A stretch of 64,000 bases of DNA from Vanessa cardui (Eukaryota > Arthropoda > Insecta > Lepidoptera > Nymphalidae): contig NC_061138.1 of the NCBI RefSeq assembly GCF_905220365.1, positions 434,001-498,000 of the forward strand, read 5' to 3'. The notes under the pieces were generated by a model. It was not told the DNA's origin, did not search any database, and was given only the letters and a program-made list of their open reading frames with translations. Position 1 is the stretch's first letter. Each line of letters opens with the position of its first letter. Both the position numbers and the translations under genes were made by a program. Below are positions 50,450-60,713 of the stretch, in pieces.

Positions 50450-53400
50450 CTGGAACATTAAGAGTATCATATTTCACTTCACTGTCATTAAATAGCCGTA
50501 GATTTAGTTATCATGTCGCTACCTTAAAAAACAAAACCAATTATTTATATAAAAACTATAATTGAAATAGATAAATAGATATTTATGGATACAAAACGCA
50601 GTAGAGTCCCATCTGTGTAAAAATCTGCCTAATCATAATCTGTATAATATTTTTACCTAAGAGGCAGAAAAAAAGTAAGATTTTTTTTTATAGAATTATG
50701 AGCAAAATAAGTTACCTCGTAACTAACCTGAACTGGTTGATATTTGCACCTCTTGAAACGACCGTACAGTGATGAATATGGCAGATTAAAATGGATTGCA
50801 GCTTGATTAATGGACATCTGACCGACTCTGAAAGTGTTTACTATAAAATATAACAAACAAGTCCTCTGCTATATAATGGATTCCTCTAAAAATGTAAAAT
50901 CGGCCTAATCGGTGACGATTTCACCAAGCTGTATTAACACCAGATATTTGTTACTGAATGAGTTAATAAACATTACAAAATTTCGACTTTCTTTTCCGAT
51001 ACACTGGTAAAATAGATAGATAGATAAAGTCTTTATTTAGATCACACCACATGAGTAAAAATAAGAAGAAAAAAAAGAAATGACAAAAGTAACACAGAAT
51101 TTAAGTTAATTTATGACGTAGAAAGAAAAATAAATAAAAATAAACAAAAAAAAAACAAAACTAACAAAAAAATTTACAAATTTTTTTTACATCTAATTGT
51201 ATTTAATCTATATCTATTGAATATAATTAGATGTAAAATGAGAATTGCATTATTATGGTAACACAAAAAAAAAATTAAGAAAAATGAACTGTAAAGTGGT
51301 GTGGCATCCAAAATGGACAACCTCTCAGTTGAAGCTGGCATAATATTAACCCAGCACTGATTTTCAGAAGCCTCCATGTGAAGGTGACGGACGACCATGT
51401 ATACGTGACAAAGAGTAATATTAAATATTAAAATGGTAGATTGTTACGTATTATATATAATATATAAATGTTGAGTTTGTCAAAACAGCGCTTGTAGTAT
51501 GGAGCAAAGGTATCAATTGAATATATGGTTTAGACACTGTAGAGAATTTAAGTATCTTGATCATGTATCTCACGATATCCTGAGCCCAGGACACATTGGT
51601 CTTGAAGGTAGTACAGTCGTCTATGTCTGAGGCTAGTACACCATAAGGCTATGCATAAGTGGGATATGCCTGAGGATTCTGCAATTTTAATTAGTATATA
51701 CTGTAATTAATATCTAAACAATCAAATAACTTAAGACATTAATTATATTAAAATAAAAAAAAGGTAAAATAGGTACCAATAGATAATTTTGATTTACCCC
51801 AATATAAAGGTAGAGCTGTTACTATATCACGGGCCAATGTAAAAGACTCAACAAATAAAAGAGTTTGCTTTTCAAATAAAAAATAACTTTTTACTCGTTC
51901 AGTGAAGTAGATAAATACCTCAATACCGAACGTTAAACGAATGCTCCGCGTATTTCTCACTAGGAACTGTTATCTTCATCATACTTACATTAAAGAAGAT
52001 AATAATATCACAGCATAACATTCATCAAGCGTCAAAAATAAATTCAATGAAGAGTAACAAACAGGAAATGCAACAGTATTTTCTTTTGTAAATATAAGTA
52101 TTAGTGTGAATACTATAAAAGTACCCAAGGTATAACCGTGTCGTACCTGACCGCTTCTAAAGCCTCTTCCATGGCGTCTTCGGACCATGGCGTGGGGTTG
52201 GAGCGCGACAGCTCAATCCCCTCTCGCTTACATCGCCCGTATAACGTCCCTGAAAAAAATATTTTAGACAAATAAGCTTCCGAATACATATAAATAGCCA
52301 TTTTACTGTATTGATCTATATTGGTCTATAAATATATAAACTGTTCATCAATTATTTTTAACTGATTTTGTCCGTGTATTCGCCTGAGTGTGAGTAAATG
52401 GAGACAAGTATTGGGTACCTTTACCCTATTGTCAAAATCTTTGTTACTTTTTCCTTCATAAACGAGTTCATTTTTTATTTTAACCCATTAGTTATCCTAA
52501 CTAATAATATGAGAAAAAGTCTAGACTTAAGTAGTAGCAAATATGAAACATTAACATTACATATAAAAATAGTTATTTGCTTAATCAAGCGACACAGACA
52601 TTTCTCCAAATAAGGTCAAGTATAAAATAAGCACCCGTTTCTTTGCTTTAGGCATAAGATAAGTTTGTCGACATATTGCCGATTTGAATTTCTTTTATTA
52701 AGGGATACTATATATATACTCGGAGACATTTAACGGTTACTTGGTAGAATCCGTACAATAATATATGCATTAGTCATGTAAATATGTCGTACGTTAAAAT
52801 TTTTTTTATGCAACATAGAAGTAATTACACTTGATTATTGATAGTCAAAAATTCAACACCAGTTCGGAATTTAAGTCCTCGAACCTGAGAGGAATCTCAA
52901 CAAAAAAAGTATACAGTAATACCGAAGTAACCGTTGCACGTTTGCCAGACTGGCAACAGCTGTGGGTTTAGTGGTTTGGGTACCGGTGGGGATGCCGAAC
53001 TGCGCGGCGGCGCGCTGCACGGAGGCGGCGCCGCAGCGGATGGCGGCGAGCGCGCGCGCCAGGTCGGCGCGGCGCCAGGCCGTGGGCGCGGCGTTGAAGG
53101 GCGCCGCCAGGCGGATGCCCTCGCGCCGCGCGATCTTGTACAGCGTGCTGCTCGGGATGCCTGCGCAGCGCCCGCCCGTTAGCGCGCCGCGCCGCCCTGC
53201 CTGCCGGCGCGGGCGGCGCGGCGCGGCACCCACCGTACGCCTTGCTGGCCTTGTTGGCGGACAGCGCGCCGGCGCGCAGCGCGGCCAGCGCGCGCTGCAG
53301 CTCGCCGGCGCCCCACGACTTGGCGGCGCCGTCCTTCTTGGGCGTGTCGATGCCGAGCCGGTGCGCGCGCTGCCACAGCGTCGTCGACGGGATGCCGAAC

Positions 53401-56254
53401 CGCGCCGACGCCTGCGCGCACACGCCTCACTGACTCAAACGATCGCTACGACTACGCCGACGTCGCTGATGACTACGCGGGGTATTAGTCTTTCTTCGTA
53501 AGGTCAGGACAAATTCACTAGAGGACTGTATGGCACCAGATTTACGTGGTCCTTTATGATATTTCATATCTATCTTCTTAAGCATCATCAATTCGGGGGA
53601 TGACAACACGAAAGAGCAGCTATTTAAGGACTACCTCGTCTGTCTAGTGAGACCGCAGACCGTGAGGTCGTAAGACATTAGGACCTAACTCGGATTTACA
53701 ATACCGATTTACCTCGCTCGCCCTCCCAGCGAATTACGAGAGTGAGGAAGTATTTGCTCATTTTTTTACACTACTTTTAGAGATACTGAGAACTTTTCTA
53801 ATTATTATTATTACTAGTCATACAAATTGAGATATCTTAGCTCAATTTGTAAGTCTTTTTTCTGATGGTTGGCAAATTGGAAAATGGATTATCTAATACT
53901 CATCACCACTTTAAAAAAATATAACATGCCCATTTATACAATACCCAAACAAATGAAAAGATGTAATATCTTCAAATCACCTGATTAATTGTAAGGAAAT
54001 TTATATGGAAATAATTTTTAGCCATAGTATCATTATTTGTAAAAACTGAAACAAATGTCGAAAACATGTTCTATAAATTTCATGGGAAAACGTGCTTTAG
54101 CCTAATGTACCTTAGTGAGACTCATATGATGTTTGCGAAGCGCCTCCAAAGCCTGGTCCATGTCCCGCTGAGTCCAGCTCTTCGGGCTCCCGCGACTGCC
54201 CGTCTCCTGCGGAGGCCCGTTGGAATCACTCGTGTCGTCGCTGCTTAACTGAGGCTGCTCTGGAATATTAACAAAAACTTTTTTAAAATGAGTCGAGATG
54301 GCCCAGTGGTTAGAACGCAAGCATCTTAACCGATGATTGCGGGTTCAAACCCTGGCTAGCACCGCTGATTAATGTGCTCAATTTGTCTTTATAATTCATC
54401 TCGTGCTCAGCGGTGAAGGAAAACATCCTGAGGAAACCTACATGTGAGAAATTTCATAGAAATTCTGCCACATGTGTATTCCACCAACCCGCATTGGAAT
54501 AGCGTGGTAGAATATGTTCCAAAAAACCTTCTCTTCAAAGGGAGAGAAGGCCTTTAGTGCCGCAGTGGGAATTTACAGGCAGTTGTTGTTGTTGTTGTTG
54601 TTTTTAAAAATATGCGTGATTTATTAATATATCTAAATAAAAAATGCCTTTAAGTAGAAAACATGAAATATCGGTATATACTAGTACAAGTTCTAACGTG
54701 GCACCAGTGCTGCAGAAACAGCTCGAAAGGTTAATGACGTGTATGGCGCTGTTGTCGCGTTGTCATTGTACTTTAGTTTCAATATTTTCTTTTTGGAAAT
54801 TTCGACCCTCAGAACTGACCCCGTGGACGACCGGATCCCAAAGTGGAAAATAAAGAAAGTGGAAAGGCTGTTGTGAAAGCGGATTCACCACAAAACACTT
54901 CAAAGATAGCTGCAGACCTTGGAGTAAGTGATAAAACTGAATAAAAACAAATCGGGAAAGTGACAAAACTGGAACGATTTATGGGTACCTCATGAATTGA
55001 GTGAATCGAACTAGCAAACACGTGTCGACTGCTTTATTACTTTTCTCAACCGACATAATAATGAAGGGATTTTGAATCGAAGCGAAATCCAGTTTTCATC
55101 ACAAGTAATGACTTGTTATGAAAAATGAATATCCTACCAAAACGTGAATTCAGTCTCTGAAAAAGTTACTTGTGAGTGTTTGGTGGCGCCAGCGTCGTTC
55201 ACTACAGCTTCTTAAAATCTGGCAAATGATTACGGCAGATATCTATTGTTAGCAAACCGCGAAGGAAGAACTAGCTACGAGTCAACCGAAATTGGTCAAT
55301 TACTTCACGACAACGCAAGACAACACACTGCACAACAAACAACCACTAAGATGATCTACAACTGGAATATCTTCTGTTGGAGCAAGGTCCGAAGTATACC
55401 GTGGATGTCCACGGTACTCCTCGGACCTTGCAACAGATTTTAATTTTTTCCGGAATTTGGATAACTTCAAACAAGGAAAATAATGCGATGATTCTTAACC
55501 CCATGTTTTATTTTTAATAAAGGGATCGATAAATTCCGGAAAAAATGCAAACTTGAACTCCAAGCAAGGATGACAAACAACATTAAAAATAAAAAATCTT
55601 CAAAAATTGCTTTACGTAATATTTGAACGTCCCCAAAAACGTTAAATTCATATGTAACGACCTAATATTAAAAGTACACGTCATACCTCCTTCAGATGTG
55701 GGCTCGTCTTTGATGGACATGAGCGGAACGAACTCGGCCGAATCCGCAACTTCCGTCGTATTCATCATTTCCATGTGGCGACTTATGAGCGAAGAGCCCT
55801 GGCAATCATTTCGTTATATAAAAACTACCGTTTATCATCTGCAATACATCTGTAAAAGGTTACTTTGTACCTTACTCATGAAATATTTTAAAGGCTTAGG
55901 ATTATTGGATATTAATTACTAAGTACAATACAACGTATATACATTTTATAATTCTAGGTTCACAAATAAACCTACCAGTTTAGTAAGAGATCATATTACA
56001 TATTGCCGTAATAAACAAAACTATTCTAGAATGTAAGACAATGATGACTGTGATGACGGTAAATCATTACATTTGTAACGTGTGTGAAGTATGCGTTTAT
56101 GTGTCAATTAGGGACTCACCACGTCGTGCGCGTGCGCGGGCTCGAGCGTGGCGAGCGAGGCGTCGCGCGGCGCGGGCACGTGCTCGCACACGGGCGTCGC
56201 GGCCGGGCCCGCGGGGGCGGGCGCCAGCTCCTCCAGCGAGCCTTGCACGCACTG
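50252..56254 (-). CDS. psq: Pipsqueak, psq-repeat DNA-binding protein (3' eight exons; 5' part off window)
   Basis: Minus-strand exons 56254-56120, 55798-55687, 54259-54111, 53411-53234, 53160-52984, 52249-52147, 50827-50728 and 50449-50252 join in frame to 383 residues plus TGA, with compatible phases at all seven junctions. They encode four tandem helix-turn-helix psq repeats, beginning with SWTQRDMDQALEAL, SWGAGELQRALAAL, AWRRADLARALAAI and PWSEDAMEEALEAV. Their recognition helices include FGIPSTTLWQR, YGIPSSTLYK, FGIPTGTLYGR and FNLPYSSLYGR. In Drosophila, Pipsqueak binds GAGA sites in the nucleus, recruits chromatin factors and has an N-terminal BTB domain. No BTB exon is seen up to 64 kb, so it lies further upstream or an isoform lacks it. 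The first exon here enters in phase 0, so earlier exons exist. A short acidic region precedes the repeats, and a Q/P/Y-rich tail follows. Confidence 0.9.
50728..50827 (-). CDS. psq: psq exon, end of psq repeat 4
   Basis: Encodes the last residue of the split Arg codon then VGQMSINQAAIHF and NLPYSSLYGRFKR, the recognition half of repeat 4. Acceptor ACACTTTCAG, donor CAG|GTTAGT. Confidence 0.9.
51010..51415 (-). repeat. Retroelement 3'-end fragment in a psq intron
   Basis: The minus strand ends in a CTAAATAAAGACTTTATC segment followed by a short ATCT repeat, typical of a 5'-truncated LINE insertion with a simple-repeat tail. The body (GAGAGGTTGTCCATTTTGGA) lacks an RT domain. A near-perfect inverted repeat lies inside it at 51,185-51,238. 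Confidence 0.4.
52147..52249 (-). CDS. psq: psq exon, end of repeat 3 and start of repeat 4
   Basis: Encodes TLYGRCKREGIELSRS, the end of repeat 3, then PWSEDAMEEALEAV of repeat 4. It follows acceptor TTTTTTTCAG and stops at AG|GTACGA in phase 2. Confidence 0.9.
52984..53160 (-). CDS. psq: psq exon, end of repeat 2 and most of repeat 3
   Basis: Encodes GIPSSTLYKIARREGIRLAA of repeat 2, a short linker, and repeat 3 up to FGIPTG. Donor CACCG|GTACCC, phase 1. It is very GC-rich compared with the flanking introns. Repeat 3 uses Ala and Arg at many positions. Confidence 0.9.
53234..53411 (-). CDS. psq: psq exon, end of repeat 1 and most of repeat 2
   Basis: Encodes ASARFGIPSTTLWQRAHRLG of repeat 1, then SWGAGELQRALAALRAGALS of repeat 2. 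47 of the 60 bases in 53,281-53,340 are G or C. The acceptor TGCGCGCAG lacks a pyrimidine-rich tract, and the downstream intron (53,161-53,233) is only 73 bases, but phase and protein similarity fix both boundaries. Confidence 0.88.
54111..54259 (-). CDS. psq: psq exon, start of repeat 1
   Basis: An acidic Ser/Gln-rich stretch leads into SPKSWTQRDMDQALEALRKH and MSLTK of repeat 1. The acceptor at 54,261-54,260 gives an AG overhang that completes a Glu codon with the preceding exon. Donor ACTAAG|GTACAT, phase 0. Confidence 0.9.
54295..54603 (+). repeat. Metulj-type SINE, full length, inside a psq intron
   Basis: Head GAGATGGCCCAGTGGTTAG with B box GGTTCAAACCC, body GAAGGAAAACATCCTGAGG and GCGTGGTAGAATATGTTCC, tail CAGTGGGAATTTACAGGC plus (GTT)n. 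TTTTTAAAA on both sides (about 54,280-54,288 and 54,600-54,608) is a candidate target-site duplication. It is antisense to psq and starts 36 bases upstream of the 54,259 exon. Confidence 0.8.
54890..55450 (+). pseudogene. Mariner-like transposase remnant
   Basis: In shifting frames it shows KADSPQNTSKIAADLGVS, WVPHEL and QLLHDNARQHTAQQ, three landmarks of mariner transposases in the correct order (N-terminal region, linker, catalytic-domain HDNA motif). Frameshifts and stops break it, and the terminal inverted repeats were not found. It lies in a psq intron, antisense to the gene. Confidence 0.6.
55687..55798 (-). CDS. psq: psq exon upstream of the repeats
   Basis: Encodes GSSLISRHMEMMNTTEVADS and the following AEFVPLMSIKDEPTSEG, an acidic segment with a VxxL..IKDEP sequence that could be a SUMO-type or co-factor motif (inference). 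Acceptor ATTGCCAG, donor GGAG|GTATGA, phase 1. Confidence 0.8.
56120..56254 (-). CDS. psq: psq exon, Ala/Pro-rich linker
   Basis: Encodes 45 residues starting QCVQGSLEELAPAPAG and ending HAHDV before donor GTGAGT. The acceptor is a tandem CAGCAG, so the first Gln may be included or skipped without a frame change. It is GC-rich with no known domain, and assigned to psq by phase and position. Confidence 0.65.
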
Positions 56255-56464
56255 CTGAAGGCAGTTATTAGTATGAAAGTGTCCCTGAACGAATATCGGC
56301 CAAGGAGACCATTATTATATTGTTTTATTACAATATTATATTGCAGTGCCCAATTAGTGGTGTACGAAGATGGTGGCACTATGTGACAAAAATACTATAC
56401 GAACCCTTTATTAATCCAAGACATAGGTTACACTAAAAAAAAGTACGTTAAGCTAAATAAACAC

Positions 56465-57975
56465 TACAAGCTAAATATGTCACGGCCCCTTTCGGGTATA
56501 GGTCTTCCAGTTGTCGCCATTTTTTCTTATCGGTAGCTGTTTTCATCCAGTCTCTTCCTGCTACTTCTGGTAGGTCGTCAAGCGATCGAGCTGTTGATCT
56601 GCCCTTTTTCCTTTTTGCTCCAAGACCTCCGAGGCCCTTCCAATTGATTTCTCGCTTGATCCACTTGTCTGCAGATGATCGGGCAATGGGTCCTGGCCAT
56701 TTCCATTTTAAACGTAGTGCGTGTTTCAGTCTATAACTTGGTTCTTTTATTTAATTTTTTCGTTTTCTTGTTTATCGAAAATTTTTGTACCGCGTATTTT
56801 CGACATATTTTTTTTGTTAAAGATCCAGGTTTTAGTATTTCCTTGTTACTCCAGTATTTTTTCCACGTCATGTTAATACGCCTTTCTATTTCGTCTAGGT
56901 GTTTTGGAATGAACTTTGTTTTCCGAAAATACATATAGCTCTCTACGTGTTCCATTATTGTTCAGTTTGTTATTATAGTATCTTTAGTGCCGTTAATAGC
57001 TATCTTTGTCTTTGCGGTGTTTAGTCGTAGCCCAATATTTTTGCTAGCAGCGCTTAGTTCTATCAGCATTTCCTGAAGTTGTTTTGATAACTTTGCCAAA
57101 AGTACTATATCGTCGGCTAATCTCAGGTTACTGAACTTATTCCCATCTATATTTATTGCTTTTTGATCCCAGTTAAGGTCTTTCATTATATTTTGTGGGA
57201 CGGCAATGACGAATTTTAGTGATAGCGGGTCAAAATTCTGGGCCTAGTCTGACCAATTTAACTTGACTTGTGTTTTTTCTATATATATCTTCGATAATAT
57301 TGATGTATGTAGATTGAAGGTTCTGATTCTCCAATGTTTCCCAGATACTCGAGTACCAGACAGTCGATGCGAGATAGAATCGAAAAATTTCGCGTAGTCA
57401 ACATACGCTATATGAGTACTCTTGGCGATAGCCAGCCTGTTCTAGCGGTTGATTATTTTCTATAGTTGGCTCTATTCTTTTCTCTAGGCACGTAGCAAAC
57501 ATCTTATATATTGTAGGCAGTAGACGAATGGTTCGGCAGTTATTTATGTCCTCTGGATCTCCTTTTTTGTATAAAAGAATTTTCCGTGAGCTTGCTCAAT
57601 TGCTCGTTATTTCTTGTTCTTTAAGTATTTTATTAAAGAGAGTAATGAGCGGACCTAGCAATAGGTGCCTTCCAATTGTAAAAGTTCCATTTGGTATATT
57701 ATCGGCCCCAGGACATTTTTATTTTTTAAATTTTTCGATGTTCTATCAGGAAGTAGAACATCGAAAAAACAGGAGTTTTTGAAGACTTTTCGTAGCTTCT
57801 ATTATGGGCAGATTTGTCATCGTTCATTTCTTCGTTTGTTGTTCTTTTGGCTTAGTTTTTGTCTTCAATGTTGGAGTCTATTTTTTCCCTGTACTTAATT
57901 GTATATATGCTTTCTTTTGGCTTCCAGTGGTGCACAAATATTTTCCAATTATTTTCATCCTATACTTATCGTTTT
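56465..57975 (-). pseudogene. RTE-type LINE remnant, reverse transcriptase part
   Basis: Minus-strand frames contain ENNQPLEQAGYRQ, AYVDYAKFFDSISH (the F/YVDY RT motif) and LRLADDIVLLAKLSKQLQEM (ADD catalytic motif). DEIERRINMTWKKYW and a terminal RSLDDLPEVAGRDWM segment follow, in the order of RTE-clade LINEs. Stops and frameshifts interrupt it. It lies upstream of the last visible psq exon, presumably in a psq intron. Confidence 0.7.
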
Positions 57976-58962
57976 CAACCGACTTCAAAAAGGAGGAGGT
58001 TATCAATTCGTCTGTATTTTTTTTTTATGTTTGTTACCTCATAACTTTTTACTGGGTGGACCGATTTTGATAATTTTTTTTTGTTTGAAAGGTAGTGGGT
58101 CCCATTTTAATTTTATTTTTTTCCGATGATGGTATCCGTATGAAAACGACATAAGTCTTAAATTTGCATTATGTATGTGCGCGATAAATGGGTGAATAAC
58201 TCAAAATTGGTTGGCACAATTTTGATGATTCTTTTTTTATTATAAAAGATATACTTTAAGGGTAGTTTGGTGAAAGTTTGTAGTTTAGTGTAAGGTTCTG
58301 AGCATAGGATCCATGAGAAATTAAGGGAACGAGAGGGAACGGAACAATTCTGAGGAGCACGTTAGCAATACTCGGTCGAATCTTTTATTTATGGGTTACT
58401 TGGATATTTGAATCACCTTCCGGGACGTGGTTATGTTCATGTAATTGTCATAATCGAATATTTTAATCAACTAGCGACCCGCCCCGACTTCTCACGGGTG
58501 CAATACTGATACTAAATATAGTAAAGAATTTGTTAATTTACGACATCACATTGCAAACTTCTAAAATTGTCAGTGTTTCTTTACTATATTGTTCATTTAT
58601 TATATACACAAACCTTCCCCTTGAATTACACTATCTATTAAAAAAAGCCGCATCAAAATCCGTAGCGTAGTTTTAAAGATATAGGGACAGAGAAAGGGAC
58701 TTTGTTTTATACTATGTATTGACGGAACTCCTAAACGGCTTACAATTAGGGTGCGATTTGGGGCAGAATTTCTTGGAGCTCCAAATATAACAATAACTAT
58801 AACTACGTTATATAATCGTAAATCGACTTTTAAGTGGTCTAATATTTTTCATTTCATTTTACCTAGGAGGACTCTCAAAAATATGTTAAATATGCAATTA
58901 TTTTTATTACTTTATAGTACATTTTTATTTGTTTTAAAATAGTGTTTTGTTTGAAGTCGGTT
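57976..58962. mobile_element. Element with ACCGACTTCAAA terminal inverted repeats
   Basis: AACCGACTTCAAA at 57,977-57,989 is matched by TTTGAAGTCGGTT at 58,950-58,962. The interior begins AAGGAGGAGGTTATCAATTC, an abundant lepidopteran interspersed sequence as I recall it. No transposase is visible. It splits the RTE LINE and itself contains the CTAG|T element at 58,471-58,722. Confidence 0.55.
58471..58722 (-). repeat. Short CTAG|T-ended (Helitron-like) element
   Basis: The minus strand starts TCAATACATAGTATAAAAC and ends GTCGGGGCGGGTCGCTAG then T, 252 bp. It is a well-kept copy nested inside the inverted-repeat element. Confidence 0.65.
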
Positions 58963-58984
58963 TTTCTTTTTGTTAAAATTTTAT

Positions 58985-59560
58985 TTATTTTTTAAATAGT
59001 TTGTTAATTTTGTATAGTTCTGAAAGTTCTTTTTTCTCTTCTTTTGGTTTGGAAGATTTATATTGTAGATCGGTGCGTCTTTTTATTAAGTTTTCAGTTT
59101 CATCTGATATTATTTCTTTCTTTGCTTTAATAGGCGTAGTGTTCTTTAAACTTTCTTGTATGGATGACTCTATCTTGAAATAATATGACTCCATGTCATC
59201 ATTGTCTTTCCAGCTGAGTCATTCAACTATTGTCCTTAGGGCATGAAGGAATATTTCTTGTGATTTCTCTCGTCAGATAAGTTTGTAGCAGCACTGTTAA
59301 GACGCGTGGGAGTGAATCGAAGGTAGTTGAGCTTTCTTTTATGTGTTTAGAGTAATTGTTTCTCTCACAAGTCTATGATCACTTGAGAAGGAGAGATTGT
59401 TTAGTACTTATATGCTGGTAAAGAGTTTTGGGTGATTACTCAAAATAAAGTCTATTTGGTTTTTGTTTTGTTTGTCCGGTGTAATCTATGTCCATAGATT
59501 CTTGTTTTTTTTCTTAAATATTGTATTTATTATGGAAATGGAGTGCGTTTAAGTACTGAA
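58985..59560 (-). pseudogene. RTE-type LINE remnant, endonuclease end and linker
   Basis: On the minus strand an SDHRLVR motif near 59,380 matches the end of an AP-type endonuclease domain. It is followed by SDETENLIKRRTDLQYKS-like linker sequence (near 59,100). It is the upstream half of the LINE at 56,465-57,975, separated by the inverted-repeat element, with frameshifts. Confidence 0.55.
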
Positions 59561-59999
59561 TATTAATATTATAATGTGATAACGCAAGTGATGATGAGGG
59601 GCAGGAAGCTCCTATTTAGTAAGATATATCGTCTCTTTTACTCAAACACGATACCAAATTATGTTCTAAGAACAATCGCTGTAAACAGTGCTTGCGGTGT
59701 TTGCATTATTTTCAAGTGGTGCCATTCTAAATAGGGCCCACAAACGGGGAAGTACTATTCACCATTCGTTTGGTACATAAAAGTACCGGAGGCTCGACCC
59801 TCCTCCCACCTTAACATTATTGTTGTTCCGAAATTGGTTTTATGACCCCAGGAGAGTACCATCTACGGTTGCGGTGGAGAATCTATTTCTGGCGATCCAT
59901 ACCCGCAATCACCCGAACAATCATGCTTAATCTGTCCTCCGAATACTGGCAGGAGGGTTATTTTGCACTCGTCATTGTTCAGGGCAAGCGGAACAGTAT
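59561..59999. other. Unassigned DNA between retroelements
   Basis: I recognise no gene. It is probably further worn retroelement sequence. Confidence 0.3.
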
Positions 60000-60500
60000 C
60001 GTAAGACATCCTCTTCCAACCTTACTGTGAACAAATATGCTTCTACAACAAATACAACTCTTAATTGAACACTTTCACCTTGAGACAGTGAAGTCAGAAT
60101 TCTTAGCTTACCTTACCAAGACCCATATATCAGTCAGGCGAAATAGATTGGCAGAATTCGTAAGAAAATAGTACAAATCACTTCAGGACACATGCTTTCT
60201 GGTTAGGGTTTAGTTCTTGCTAAGACTGTCTCAGGGAATTTCTGGCAGCCTTCTTTTCCATCTTCAATGAGTGAACTGTGATGACCGAAGAAACCAACCG
60301 CGGTGTCATACCATGATGCCGCAGTTTTAATTCGTCGGTTCCGGCAATCCTACGGATTAAGCTCGTCGACCGAACTATTGGATGACTGCTTTGGTGCCGT
60401 TCAACTATAGGCCAAAAGCCATCTTCTCCTTATTCTCTAAAATAATCGAGCCCATTGTTAATTTAGGCAGTACAATAAACTAATGCCTGAAATCGAACCT
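60000..60500 (+). pseudogene. Jockey-like LINE, RT N-terminal remnant (5' of the split)
   Basis: At about 60,390-60,465 the plus strand reads LVPFNYRPKAIFSLFSKIIE, the start of a jockey/R1-type reverse transcriptase. Upstream frames are broken. The matching C-terminal part is found at 63,608-64,000, so this LINE appears to be interrupted by the one at 60.7-63.6 kb. Confidence 0.6.
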
Positions 60501-60713
60501 TTGTATAGTATCGGAGTGGTGACGTCTAAACTTTTTGAACAATTCAACTCCAAAAAGAAAAGTTTTGCGGGTTAACTGCTAAAAGTCACTCGAAGTCGAA
60601 AAAGTAAAAGTTAAAGTCAATTTGTTATATTCACAATTTAACAACATTTCCGTAGCTGCCACAGCCAGTATCCGAATAGTTGGCGTTTCAAAATCGTTCA
60701 GTTCCGCGGTCAA

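Noticed and set aside
52962..53501. 179-codon plus-strand frame opposite psq exons
   Set aside because: Antisense shadow of GC-rich psq-repeat exons, which have matching splice phases and a recognisable protein on the minus strand.
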